Source: Methylobacterium sp. J-030
GTDB lineage: Bacteria > Pseudomonadota > Alphaproteobacteria > Rhizobiales > Beijerinckiaceae
Assembly: GCF_022829545.1 (NCBI RefSeq)
Contig: NZ_JAKSYM010000376.1
Coordinates: forward strand, 17,065 to 81,064
Length of the DNA stretch: 64,000 bases
Direction of reading: 5' to 3'
Positions within the stretch are counted from its first letter, which is position 1. Every line of letters starts with the position of its first letter. A program made the translations under genes and the position numbers. The notes below the pieces were generated by a model. The model had not been told where the DNA came from and did not search any database. It saw only the letters and a list, made by a program, of their open reading frames with translations. This document shows positions 17,824 to 26,440 of this stretch, one piece after another.

Positions 17824-18594
17824 ATGAAGGCAGTGATCTTGGCGGGCGGGCTTGGGACGCGCCTGTCTGAGGAGACGGGTGCGCGACCGAAGCCGATGGT
17901 TGAGATCGGCGGTCAACCGATTTTGTGGCACATCATGAAAGGGTTCGCCGCCCATGGGGTGCGCGAGTTCGTGATCTGCCTCGGCTACCGCGGCTACATG
18001 ATCAAGGAATTCTTCCTCAATTACCGTCTGCATCTTTCCGATGTCACCGTCGAGACTGGCACCGGCGCGGTAGAGTTCCACCGCAGCGGTGCCGAGGACT
18101 GGAGTGTCTCGCTGATCGAGACTGGAGCCGAGACTATGACCGGCGGCCGGCTCAAGCGCGTTCGACCGTATCTTGGCACCGAGCCATTCTTCATGACTTA
18201 TGGCGACGGCGTCTCCGACGTCGACTTGACCGCGCTCGCTGCCTTCCACAAGGGCCATGGCCGGTTGGCTACTTTGACTGCGGTGGCCCCCCCCGGCCGG
18301 TTTGGGGCCTTAGAGCTCTCAGGGGATGCGATCCGCAGCTTCCGCGAGAAGCCGGCTGGCGATGGCGCTGTGATAAACGGCGGCTTCTTCGTTCTCGATC
18401 CACGGGTGCTCGACACCATCACTGGCGATGCCACAGTATGGGAGAACGAGCCTCTGGAGCGACTGGCCCGCGAGGACCAGCTCCAGGCTTACCGGCATGA
18501 CGGCTTTTGGCAGGCGATGGATACGCTCCGCGACAAAAACCAGCTCGAGGCGCTTTGGGCGGCCAAGGCTGCTCCCTGGAAAATCTGGGCGTGA
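17824..18594 (+). CDS. rfbF: Glucose-1-phosphate cytidylyltransferase
   Basis: Makes CDP-glucose from CTP and glucose 1-phosphate, the first step of CDP-deoxysugar synthesis in the cytoplasm. The 256-residue length is normal. The nucleotidyltransferase signature GGLGTRL (8-14) is followed by the KP pair (23-24) and EIGGQPILWHIMKGFAAHG, characteristic of RfbF. MTYGDGVSDVDL carries the metal-binding Asp. INGGFFVLDP and WENEPLERLA are typical of this enzyme. I chose ATG at 17824, with GTGAGG seven bases upstream, over a GTG at 17812. It is the first gene of a five-gene operon with minimal or overlapping junctions. The next gene starts 8 bases after its stop. Confidence 0.93.
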   Translation: MKAVILAGGLGTRLSEETGARPKPMVEIGGQPILWHIMKGFAAHGVREFVICLGYRGYMIKEFFLNYRLHLSDVTVETGTGAVEFHRSGAEDWSVSLIETGAETMTGGRLKRVRPYLGTEPFFMTYGDGVSDVDLTALAAFHKGHGRLATLTAVAPPGRFGALELSGDAIRSFREKPAGDGAVINGGFFVLDPRVLDTITGDATVWENEPLERLAREDQLQAYRHDGFWQAMDTLRDKNQLEALWAAKAAPWKIWA

Positions 18595-18602
18595 AGGCTC
18601 CC

Positions 18603-19718
18603 ATGCCCGGCGCAACCGCATCGCGCGCACTGAATCCCGATCCTGGCTTCTGGGCCGGTCGGGCGGTGCTGATCACCGGCCATACCGGCTTCAAAGGCAC
18701 CTGGTTGAGCCTGTGGCTCGCTCGCCTCGGCGCCCGGGTCACCGGCTTCGCGCTGGCGCCCGAAACCCAGCCGAGCCTGTACACGCTGGCCGATTTGCCG
18801 GGCCGGATCGATAGCCAGATCGGCGACGTGCGGGATTTCGCCGGGCTTTCCGCGTGCGTGGCAGCGGCGCAGCCCGAAATCGTCCTGCATCTCGCTGCCC
18901 AGGCGCTAGTGCGACCTTCGTATATCGATCCGGTGGGCACCTACGCCAGCAACGTCATGGGCACGGTCCACTTGCTGGAGGCGGTACGCGGCTGCCCCTC
19001 GGTGCGGGCAGTGGTAATCGTCACCAGCGACAAGGCCTACGAGAACCGCGAGTGGGTCTGGGCCTATCGCGAGGACGAGCCGATGGGCGGGCGCGACCCC
19101 TATTCCAACTCGAAGGGCTGCGCCGAGCTCGTCACCAGCGCCTACCGCGCTTCGTTCTTCGGCGAGAATGGTCACCCCGCGAAGATCGCGAGTGCCCGGG
19201 CCGGTAACGTCATCGGCGGCGGTGACTGGTCGCTGGATCGCCTGGTTCCTGACGTGGTGCGCGCCTTCGACCGAGGCGAGCCGGTCGAGATCCGCGCGCC
19301 CAGTGCCGTACGGCCCTGGCAGCACGTCTTGGAGCCGCTTTCGGGGTACCTGCGCTTGGCCGAGGCATTGTGTGGCGAAGCCGGCTCGCGCTACGCGGAA
19401 GGATGGAACTTCGGGCCAGCTGATGCGGATTGCTGGCCCGTCTCCGAGGTGGTCGCGGGCCTTGCCGGGGGCTGGGGTGAGGGGGCGACTTGGCAGCTCG
19501 CCGGCGGCACGCACCCGCACGAGGCGACCTTCCTCAAGGTCGACGCCTCGAAGGCGCGCGCGCATCTCGGCTGGGATCGGCGGCTGCGGCTCGCGGAGGC
19601 GCTGGACTGGACTGGAGCGTGGTACCGCGCGCAGGCGAAGGGAGCGGACGCGGCCACGCTGACGCTCGAACAGATCGCGCGCTACGAGGCGCTGGCGCAG
19701 GGAGGCCATCTGGCATGA
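18603..19718 (+). CDS. rfbG: CDP-glucose 4,6-dehydratase
   Basis: Converts CDP-glucose to CDP-4-keto-6-deoxyglucose with bound NAD. It is an extended short-chain dehydrogenase: GHTGFKG at 26-32 is the dinucleotide-binding loop, and Tyr167-x3-Lys171 (YSNSK) the catalytic pair. SDKAYENREWVW and EDEPMGGRDPYS are hallmarks of RfbG. The length of 371 residues is normal. ATG at 18603 has GAAGG five bases upstream; a GTG at 18591 overlapping the rfbF stop is an alternative. It overlaps the next gene by ATGA. The product is the common precursor for the three following enzymes. Confidence 0.93.
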   Translation: MPGATASRALNPDPGFWAGRAVLITGHTGFKGTWLSLWLARLGARVTGFALAPETQPSLYTLADLPGRIDSQIGDVRDFAGLSACVAAAQPEIVLHLAAQALVRPSYIDPVGTYASNVMGTVHLLEAVRGCPSVRAVVIVTSDKAYENREWVWAYREDEPMGGRDPYSNSKGCAELVTSAYRASFFGENGHPAKIASARAGNVIGGGDWSLDRLVPDVVRAFDRGEPVEIRAPSAVRPWQHVLEPLSGYLRLAEALCGEAGSRYAEGWNFGPADADCWPVSEVVAGLAGGWGEGATWQLAGGTHPHEATFLKVDASKARAHLGWDRRLRLAEALDWTGAWYRAQAKGADAATLTLEQIARYEALAQGGHLA

Positions 19719-20974
19719 GCGAAACGGGCACCCCTCCGGTCTCCGTGAACCGGCGCTGCTGCCGAGCCTGCAGCGCCCCCCTCGCGCGCACCGTGGCAGA
19801 TCTCGGCCTGTCGCCGTTAGCCAATTCCTACGTGCCTCCCGACAGGGCAGGGCAGGGAGAAATGGTCTACCCGCTCCACGCCTACGTCTGTGAGCGTTGC
19901 TGGCTGGTGCAGCTCGAGGCGTTTGAAAGCCCGGAGCACATCTTCTCTGATTATGCCTACTTCTCGGGCTTCTCGGCTGGCTGGCTGCGCCACGCGGAAC
20001 ACTACGTCGCCGCCATGACCGAGCGCTTCGGCCTGGGGCCGCACAGCAAGGTGGTGGAGGTCGCCAGCAACGACGGCTACCTGTTGCAGTACTTTGCCGC
20101 CCGGGGCGTGCCGGTGCTGGGGGTCGAGCCGGCGGCCAACGTCGCGGCCGTGGCGCGGGAGAAAGGTGTACCGAGCGAGGTCGCATTCTTCGGCAAGACC
20201 ACAGCCGAACGGCTACTCGCCGAGGGGCACGGCGCCGACTTGATGGCGGCCAACAACGTGCTCGCACACGTGCCCGACATTCTTGATTTCGTGGCCGGTT
20301 TCCGGGTGCTTCTGAAGCGTGACGGCGCTGGCACCTTCGAGTTCCCGCACCTCCTGCGAATGATCGAGCACAAGCAGTTCGACACGATCTACCACGAGCA
20401 CTTCTCCTACCTATCCCTGGGTGTGGTCTCCGGCATCCTGGAGCGGTCAGGATTGCGTGTGTTCGACGTCGAGGAGTTGCCGACGCATGGCGGGTCTCTG
20501 CGCGTGTTCTTCTGCCACGCCGAGGGGCCGCACGCGCAGACACCGGAGGTGGCGCGGGTGCTCGCTGACGAGCGGGACGGCGGTCTATTCTCGGCCGGAG
20601 GCTACGGGCGGTTCGCCGAGGATGTAATTGAGATCAAGTGCGCAAGCCTGGAGTTCTTGATCGGGCAGCGCCGGGCGGGCAAGCGGGTCTGCGGCTATGG
20701 AGCGGCGGCTAAGGGCAATACCTTCCTGAACTATTGCGGAATCGGCCCGGAACTCGTCCAGGCAGTGGCCGACCGCTCGCCGCACAAGCAGGGCACGCTC
20801 CTGCCCGGCAGCCGGATCCCGGTGATCTCGCCGGAGGCGCTGTTGGAGTTGCGACCGGACTTCGTACTGATCCTGCCCTGGAACCTAAAGACTGAGATCA
20901 CGCAGGAGATGGCCGGGATCCGCGCCTGGGGCGGGCGGTTCGTCACCGCCATCCCAAGCCTCACGCTAGAGTGA
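19715..20974 (+). CDS. Sugar-nucleotide C-methyltransferase
   Basis: SAM-dependent methyltransferase of the TylC3/NovU/EvaC type, which add a methyl group to a carbon of a keto-deoxysugar nucleotide. The N-terminal zinc-binding motif is seen as CRAC (16-19) and CERC (59-62), the SAM-binding domain begins VVEVASNDGYLL, and the C-terminal third has CGYGAAAKGNTFLN, as in family members. The length of 419 residues is usual. The start ATG overlaps the rfbG stop (ATGA), which implies translational coupling. Given the upstream genes, the substrate should be CDP-activated; most characterised relatives use dTDP sugars, so this is less common. Methylation at C3 is the usual chemistry of this family, but the position here is inferred. 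Confidence 0.9.
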   Translation: MSETGTPPVSVNRRCCRACSAPLARTVADLGLSPLANSYVPPDRAGQGEMVYPLHAYVCERCWLVQLEAFESPEHIFSDYAYFSGFSAGWLRHAEHYVAAMTERFGLGPHSKVVEVASNDGYLLQYFAARGVPVLGVEPAANVAAVAREKGVPSEVAFFGKTTAERLLAEGHGADLMAANNVLAHVPDILDFVAGFRVLLKRDGAGTFEFPHLLRMIEHKQFDTIYHEHFSYLSLGVVSGILERSGLRVFDVEELPTHGGSLRVFFCHAEGPHAQTPEVARVLADERDGGLFSAGGYGRFAEDVIEIKCASLEFLIGQRRAGKRVCGYGAAAKGNTFLNYCGIGPELVQAVADRSPHKQGTLLPGSRIPVISPEALLELRPDFVLILPWNLKTEITQEMAGIRAWGGRFVTAIPSLTLE

Positions 20975-21525
20975 ATCACGTGATCTTCGAGGAGTTGCTG
21001 CTCGCGGGGGCCTACCGGATCGGCCTCCGCCCGCACACGGACGAGCGCGGCTTCTTCGCCCGGACGGTGTGCGAAGACACGCTAGCCGAGCAGGGGTTGG
21101 TGAGTCGCTTCAAGCAGTCAAGCGTGTCGTTCAACCTGAGGCGCGGCACGGTTCGGGGTATGCACTACGCGATCGCGCCGCACGCCGAGACCAAGCTTGT
21201 GCGCTGCACGATGGGGGCGATACACGACGTGGTCGTCGACCTGCGCTGGAGCTCGCCGACCTATCTGCGATCCGTCGGAGTTGAGCTGTCCGCCGACAAT
21301 CGGATGGCGCTCTACATCCCGGCGGGCTTCGCGCACGGCTTCCAGACGCTCCAGGACGAGACGGAAGTGCTCTACATGATCGACCGGCTCTACGTTGCCG
21401 AAGCGGCCCGCGGCATTCGGTGGAACGACCCAGCTCTCGACGTGGTCTGGCCAGAGCCGGTGACGGTGATCACCGAGCGCGACCTCGCATACCCAGCTTG
21501 GACCGGCAGGGACACGCTCGCGTGA
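20971..21525 (+). CDS. RmlC-like sugar-nucleotide epimerase
   Basis: Cupin-fold epimerase of the dTDP-4-dehydrorhamnose 3,5-epimerase family, which inverts C3 and/or C5 of 4-keto sugars. The N-terminal RPHTDERGFFART and the core RGMHYAIAPHAETKLVRC carry the catalytic His65 and Lys75. IPAGFAHGFQTL is the usual cupin strand. The length of 184 residues is normal. The GTG start overlaps the stop of the methyltransferase gene (GTGA), so it is coupled to the operon. Whether it acts at C3, C5 or both cannot be decided; C5 epimerisation, giving an L-sugar, is common for relatives that follow a C-methyltransferase. Confidence 0.88.
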   Translation: MNHVIFEELLLAGAYRIGLRPHTDERGFFARTVCEDTLAEQGLVSRFKQSSVSFNLRRGTVRGMHYAIAPHAETKLVRCTMGAIHDVVVDLRWSSPTYLRSVGVELSADNRMALYIPAGFAHGFQTLQDETEVLYMIDRLYVAEAARGIRWNDPALDVVWPEPVTVITERDLAYPAWTGRDTLA

Positions 21526-21533
21526 GTTCGAAC

Positions 21534-22424
21534 ATGCGGCGTATCGTTCTCACAGGTGCGACCGGCTTCGTCGGCACCCACGCGATCCCGGCGCTCCAGG
21601 CGCGCGGCTACGAGGTGCATGCGCTCGGTCGCCAAGCGCCGTCCAGAGCCATAGCCTTCCACCAGGTCGACCTGCTCGATGCGAAGGCGGTGCGAAGCGC
21701 CATGAGGGCGATCGGGGCGAGCCACCTGCTGCACCTGGCTTGGTACGCCGAGCCAGGCCAGTACTGGCGCGCCCCGGCCAACCTCGACTGGGTGGCCGGC
21801 ACGCTCGCGCTGATCCGCGCCTTTCGGGAGGCCGGCGGTACACGCGCGGTGGTCGCGGGGACCTGCGCTGAATATGCCTGGGGTCCCGAGCGGTTGCACG
21901 AGGATGGCCGTTGCGCCCCGGCCACCCTGTACGGCGCCGCAAAGGATGGAACCCAGCGCATTCTGGCGGCCTACGCGAGAGAGACCGGATTGTCCTTCGC
22001 GTGGGGAAGGCTGTTCTTCCTGTACGGACCAGGGGAGAAATCGGGACGGCTGGTAAGCGATGCATTTCGTCTTCTCGCATCGGGCGAGCGTTTTGCTACC
22101 AGCCAAGGCCACCAGCGTCGTGACTTCAGCCACGTCATGGACGTAGCCGCGGCCTTCGCAGCTTTGATCGACACGAAGGTCACAGGTTCGGTCAATATCG
22201 GCTCGGGCAAAGCTGTGCCGGTTCGTTCGATCCTGGAACGAATCGGCCAGCTGACCGGCCGACCTGGTTCAATCGATTTTGGTGCTCGCCAACTCTCGGA
22301 GAGCGAACCGACATGCATTGAAGCGGATGTCGCTCGCCTGCGCGATGAGGTCGGCTTTCACCCCAGCTATGATCTTGACAGCGGTCTTACACACACCCAT
22401 GCCGCCCTCACGTCAACGCAGTAA
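21534..22424 (+). CDS. NAD(P)-dependent sugar-nucleotide reductase/epimerase (extended SDR)
   Basis: Likely final step of the operon, reducing the 4-keto group. An extended SDR of 296 residues: the cofactor loop GATGFVG lies at 8-14, and Tyr133-x3-Lys137 (YGAAK) is the catalytic pair, preceded by AGTCAEYAWG where the Ser/Thr normally sits. FSHVMDVAAAF is typical of NDP-sugar dehydratase/reductase relatives. ATG at 21534 puts MRRIVLTGATGFVG at the N-terminus, the usual layout; a GTG at 21522 overlapping the preceding stop is an alternative. It is the last gene of the cluster. 4-ketoreductase is the expected role, but an epimerase cannot be excluded. Confidence 0.85.
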   Translation: MRRIVLTGATGFVGTHAIPALQARGYEVHALGRQAPSRAIAFHQVDLLDAKAVRSAMRAIGASHLLHLAWYAEPGQYWRAPANLDWVAGTLALIRAFREAGGTRAVVAGTCAEYAWGPERLHEDGRCAPATLYGAAKDGTQRILAAYARETGLSFAWGRLFFLYGPGEKSGRLVSDAFRLLASGERFATSQGHQRRDFSHVMDVAAAFAALIDTKVTGSVNIGSGKAVPVRSILERIGQLTGRPGSIDFGARQLSESEPTCIEADVARLRDEVGFHPSYDLDSGLTHTHAALTSTQ

Positions 22425-22910
22425 CTCGATGAAGGCAGCCTGCAGACCCGGCGGCGCCAAACAAAATTGCCTGCAGACCTTCGCTGCAGTCAGCCTCGGC
22501 TACCCATTTACGCTTCGCCTGCGCGGAGACCTTAGACGGCGGGTCAGATCAATCAGGTCTCGGCGCACAGACCCGATCGATCGCCTCCCTATAGAACTCG
22601 GCAGGGTATGGGGGGCGGCTTTTCGGTATTGGGTTAAGACTTCACACGAGAGCGATCTCGGTATCCACCATACGGGTTAATTCCGGCACAAGCCGCCTGA
22701 CCGTTCGGCCCCTCACCGGTTGATTACTGAGCACCTACCCAGGGGGAACCTGGACAGATTCGCCCAATTTGGCCTATTCGGAACAAATAGCACTCACCGA
22801 GCACAATCGGTGATTGCAAGCATTAGTCGGTTCTCGCCTACGCCCGCACGAGAATTGCTGATCGAGCCGGATTTGTCAGGCTTGCGCGCGAGCGAGGATT
22901 GGATTTCGAG
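22425..22910. other. Intergenic after the CDP-sugar operon
   Basis: No gene is recognised. The left half is GC-rich, with open frames lacking motifs; the right half (22680-22890) is of mixed composition and should hold the promoter of the FkbM-discoidin gene, which I cannot place. Confidence 0.35.
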
Positions 22911-23984
22911 ATGCTGGAAGCTTTGGTGCAGATGGGCCATGCTGGCCATCCGGTCGAGAGCGTCCTCCACGTCGGGGCGAACGAGGGGCAGGAGCGCAAC
23001 GACTACGCGGCGAGCGGCGCCAGCCCGGTCCTGTACGTCGAGCCGGTCGACAGCGCCTTCGCGATCCTGCAAGCCAACCTCGCCGACATGCCGTTCCACA
23101 AGGCCATCCGGGCGGTCTGCGCGGAGCGGGCGGGCGAGGCGGTGCTGTTCAACGTCGCCAGCAACGGCGGACAGTCCTCGAGCCTGTTCGCCTTGGGCGC
23201 GCATGCCGAGCACCACCCGGACATCGTCTACACGGGTGCGCAGCGCATGGTTACGACCACGGTCGACCAGATCATCGCCGAGCACAACCGGGGGCGGGTG
23301 CCGAACCTTCTGGTGATCGACGCGCAAGGGGCGGATCTTCGGGTTCTGCAGGGTGCGCGCCAGAGCTTGCCGGCCGTGGACGGCGTCTACATCGAGGTGA
23401 GCGAACAGCCTCTCTACGAGGGAGGCTGTACGTACCAGGAGATCACCGACTTCCTGGCGACCTTCGATCTGTCCCCCCGATGGCTGTCGATGGATCGCTG
23501 GGGTCATGGAGAAGCATTCTACTCCCGGCCGCGACGGGAGGTGGCGCCTTTGCCGGCGTACAGTGACAACCTGGCATTGAATAAGCCGGCGACGCAGAGC
23601 AGTTTCGGCGAGTGGTCGTATTTCCATACCGCCCAGGGTCCCGGGGGGGCCGTCAACGGCGCGCTCACGGGACAGTTCGGGTTCCACACCGACTTCGAGG
23701 ACAAGCCGTGGTGGCAGGTCGACCTGGAAGCCGCCCAACCCCTGAACGAGGTGCGGATCTTTAACCGCATGGATTCCGGACGTGAGCGCTCGCGTACGCT
23801 ACAGGTGCTGCTCTCCCGAGACGGCGAGACCTGGGACCTCGTGCACGACCAAGTCGGGCAGACTTTCGGCGGCGCGACCACGAAACCGCTGCGGGTGATG
23901 CTCAATGGCGTTCCCGCGCGCTATGTACGTCTCCAACTTACGGAGCACACGGCCTTCCATCTCGACCAAGTGCAGGTGTTCTAA
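22911..23984 (+). CDS. FkbM-family methyltransferase fused to a discoidin (F5/8 type C) domain, copy A
   Basis: A 357-residue two-domain protein. Residues 1-205 form an FkbM-type SAM-dependent O-methyltransferase: LHVGANEGQE at 19-28 is the SAM motif, YVEPVDSAF follows, and VIDAQGADLRVLQGA (135-149) is the conserved DxxGxE-like region. Residues 218-357 form a discoidin/F5-8C carbohydrate-binding module with NLALNKPATQSS (220-231), PWWQVDL (266-272), and a terminal FHLDQVQVF. ATG at 22911 is chosen because two paralogues in the window start at the same position. No signal peptide is present, so it acts in the cytoplasm. The binding domain may dock the enzyme on a polysaccharide or lipid-linked glycan. 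Paralogues lie at 45487-46560 and 48642-49718. Confidence 0.85.
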   Translation: MLEALVQMGHAGHPVESVLHVGANEGQERNDYAASGASPVLYVEPVDSAFAILQANLADMPFHKAIRAVCAERAGEAVLFNVASNGGQSSSLFALGAHAEHHPDIVYTGAQRMVTTTVDQIIAEHNRGRVPNLLVIDAQGADLRVLQGARQSLPAVDGVYIEVSEQPLYEGGCTYQEITDFLATFDLSPRWLSMDRWGHGEAFYSRPRREVAPLPAYSDNLALNKPATQSSFGEWSYFHTAQGPGGAVNGALTGQFGFHTDFEDKPWWQVDLEAAQPLNEVRIFNRMDSGRERSRTLQVLLSRDGETWDLVHDQVGQTFGGATTKPLRVMLNGVPARYVRLQLTEHTAFHLDQVQVF

Positions 23985-24207
23985 GCGTGCTCGTCGGCAA
24001 CTACGATGGCCCGGCGGGCCGTCTTGCCAACAACTAGTGCTCTGACACCGACAAAACGTACATAAGGCAGGTTAGTTTTCAATGTAAACGCAGCAAGTTA
24101 GCGGACAAGCGCGTGTTGCGTTCGTCGGCGTCTATGCACTAGCGCACAGCCGACCGCATGGACACGATGAGCAAACAAAGCCCCAGAACGGATTCTCACG
24201 GCCTTAC

Positions 24208-24705
24208 TTACTCGTTCAGGGTCAGCACCTTCCGCACTTCGCTCAGCAGGATGTGGTGCTGGACGGCCGCTGGGCCCTCATCCGGGATGGTTCGGGCAGC
24301 TTCGGCGATCAGCGCCCGGAACTTGCGCCGCCGCAACCCGCACCAGCTGATACTCGCCAGTAGGGCCGTCAGCGTAATCTGGGTGGCTTCCGCGCGAGCG
24401 TTGGCTTCAGCTAGCGCCCCATCGCGCGCATTGAGCAGGGCGGCCTTGGTCTCAGCTAGCTCCGCGCGTAAGCCTGCGATCTCCTCGCTGTGTGCGGACT
24501 CCTGCGCCCGCGCCGCCCGGCAATTTTGAAGGAGCTCATCCCGAGCGCGGGTCATGGAGCGCGCCACCGCTCGGGCGGCCTCGCGCTCCGCGATGAGACC
24601 ATCCTCGCGCGCGAACGTGCCCTTATACCGCGCCTGCAGCTCCACGATCATAGCGAGCAAGCGCAACTCCTGTGCGTGCGCGGCCTCCCTTCCGATCAAG
24701 ATCAT
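24208..24705 (-). CDS. Hypothetical coiled-coil protein, paralogue of the one at 26441
   Basis: A 165-residue protein, mostly helical. Residues 10-115 are rich in Ala, Glu and Arg with heptad spacing (ELRLLAMIVELQARYKG and EEIAGLRAELAETKAALLNA), suggesting a coiled coil. The C-terminal 40 residues (RRRKFRALIAEAARTIPDEG, then HHILLSEVRKVL) match the end of the protein at 26441-26872, about half identical, so they form a small family. I do not recognise a function. There is no membrane segment. It lies between an FkbM-discoidin gene and an SGNH hydrolase gene. Start ATG at 24705; the C-terminus is the better supported part. Confidence 0.6.
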   Translation of the reverse strand: MILIGREAAHAQELRLLAMIVELQARYKGTFAREDGLIAEREAARAVARSMTRARDELLQNCRAARAQESAHSEEIAGLRAELAETKAALLNARDGALAEANARAEATQITLTALLASISWCGLRRRKFRALIAEAARTIPDEGPAAVQHHILLSEVRKVLTLNE

Positions 24706-25179
24706 TTTCTGGCGTCTTTACCGTTTTCGTTCGAGGCTGACCTGAGACAGCTACCTCATAGGGACCCGCTGCTCCAGGTCCCCTCAAACAACAATAAGTT
24801 CACTTCATCATAAACGGGTGGACTCATCTGCACACAGATCTGGCAAGCTTTGGTTACTCGGACGCACTCGCGTCGCGGTGAGGTCCCTCTGTCCCAAATC
24901 TCATCACCCGCGAAGGCCCCAGGGGGATATAGCTGACTTCGCACCTCGCGTTCGTCGCCATCGTTGAGGGCGATGCCGACTCCGCGGCAGATCGGCAGCC
25001 CACAAGCGCAGGATCGGGATGGGCGTAACACTCGTCGAACGTTTCTGCTGCAGTTCCCGCCCACCGGGAGTGCCCAAGCTGAGCACGGGGCCCCATAATC
25101 AGGGAGAAGGACACGCTCAGAGTTGGCGACGCCTTCAAGGACCCAATCTGCGCTCAAGACCTGATCGGAGACAAGGCAC
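24706..25179. other. Intergenic, possible degraded gene on minus strand
   Basis: Two overlapping minus frames look partly protein-like: one contains HLGDRLALAECLVSDQVLSA and the other CEVSYIPLGPSRVMRFGTEG. Neither has a family I recognise nor a clear start, and they alternate in quality, as a frameshifted relic would. I leave it unassigned. Confidence 0.3.
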
Positions 25180-25935
25180 TCAGCCAAAGCCAGACGATCG
25201 CCGAGGTGGACGGGTACCCCAGGGGGGCGGATGAGGTTGCTTTTGAAGTGCTGCCAGTAACACCGGCTCCATGACCGCGTAACCCGCTGGGGTGAGATGG
25301 AGTCCGTCCTCACTATATTCCGGAAGTAGGCTACCCGAAGGCGTCGCCAGCACCGCGTGATAGTCGACATAGATCGCGCCCATGCTCTCCGCGTGATCGC
25401 AAAGCCACGCGTTCATAGCTGTGATCTCATCCCGAGGATCGATGCCTCCCCAGATGAGCCAGTCGGCAGGGGTGAGTGATCCTACCCAGGTCCGCACGCC
25501 GCGTGCCCGTGCCTCGGCTAGCATGGCGGCGATGTTGCCCCGGGGATCCATATCCTCGCCGTACGCTGCACGATGGGCGATGTCGTTGATCCCACACAGG
25601 ATGTGCACGCCTGTAGGCTGCGTCTCCGCGATCGCCGGCGCGAGCCGCGCCCGCACCTGCCCCGACATCTCACCGCCGATGCCACGATTTATGAACGCAT
25701 GCTCGATGAACTGTGCCGTACGATGCATGCCCCAGAGGCCGGTAATCGAGTCCCCCATGAACAGGATCGGCCCTCGCGGCTCTGCAGCGCCCATGACCGG
25801 GAGATTGCGCTGGGCGCGGAGTGATCCGCGCTTTAATGAAGCTCGGATCAGGCGGAGCAGGTTCATGCGGATGGTGTTCGGCGCTCGGACTTCGTGGAAT
25901 GCGGGATTGTACGCCGATGGGTCTGAACGCGCCAC
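25180..25935 (-). CDS. SGNH/GDSL-family hydrolase
   Basis: SGNH hydrolase, a family of esterases, deacylases and acyltransferases acting on lipids and acylated sugars. All four blocks are present: GDSITG with Ser63, NRGIGG with the oxyanion Gly, GIND with Asn117 and Asp118, and DGLHLT with Asp210 and His213, so it should be active. No signal peptide is seen, and N-terminal residues 1-50 are poorly defined. The GTG start at 25935 has AAGG eight bases upstream; ATG at 25866 is an alternative. The last 20 residues are Pro/Arg-rich and may be affected by a frameshift. Neighbouring FkbM and coiled-coil genes suggest a role in trimming or acylating a surface glycan. Confidence 0.85.
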   Translation of the reverse strand: MARSDPSAYNPAFHEVRAPNTIRMNLLRLIRASLKRGSLRAQRNLPVMGAAEPRGPILFMGDSITGLWGMHRTAQFIEHAFINRGIGGEMSGQVRARLAPAIAETQPTGVHILCGINDIAHRAAYGEDMDPRGNIAAMLAEARARGVRTWVGSLTPADWLIWGGIDPRDEITAMNAWLCDHAESMGAIYVDYHAVLATPSGSLLPEYSEDGLHLTPAGYAVMEPVLLAALQKQPHPPPWGTRPPRRSSGFG

Positions 25936-26440
25936 GGCGTCGACCTTCCCCCGGATCCACGAGTCGACACCGGCTTCAAAGGGCCGCCGCGACGAACGCG
26001 CAAGTCTCCGCGTTCAGTCATCTGCTCGTAACACCAGGAGCGGCGCTAAGAACCTGCCTCAACACGAGTTCATCGTCCCGCTCAAACGCGCGAATTTGGC
26101 TGGCGCGCGGAAGTGGCGGCGCAGCCTCGACGAGCGGCCGTTCGCCTTCGCGGCGGACGTCCATTCCGCGGCAACCTGTCGTAAGCCTGCTGCGAAGCTT
26201 TCTAAAAGACGCTACGTCGGATGCTGCACCAGTACGGCGACAATCTGGCACCGAACCGATCGGCGACGCAGAGCAGTTTCTGCGAGAGTTGTACGATCGC
26301 GCCTCGTCGGACCCTAAAGCGGCTTGACGCCCACCGCCTTCGCCAACCAAGCTGTCGCAGCCCAAGACCGTGCGCAGGCCCTGGACCATACCGGGGGTGC
26401 TTCTACGACGCCGAAACACATAAACGAAAAGGGACAAACA
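25936..26440. other. Intergenic with a discoidin-domain scar
   Basis: No intact gene. The only recognisable piece is the scar at about 26230-26290 described separately. The end of the segment (GAAAAGGGACAAACA before 26441) carries the ribosome binding site of the next gene. Confidence 0.4.
26227..26290 (+). pseudogene. Discoidin-domain scar of a fourth FkbM-discoidin gene
   Basis: The plus frame reads QYGDNLAPNRSATQSSFCE, matching the first strand of the discoidin domain in copy A (YSDNLALNKPATQSSFGE). The two share the 20-base run cggcgacgcagagcagtttc (26263-26282) exactly. Beyond it the similarity ends. It is therefore the remnant of a further copy of the FkbM-discoidin family. Confidence 0.6.

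Noticed and set aside
18906..20543. 545-codon minus-strand open frame opposite rfbG and the C-methyltransferase gene
   Set aside because: It is the mirror of two well-supported genes on the plus strand. Its Arg/Pro-rich composition is typical of an antisense frame.
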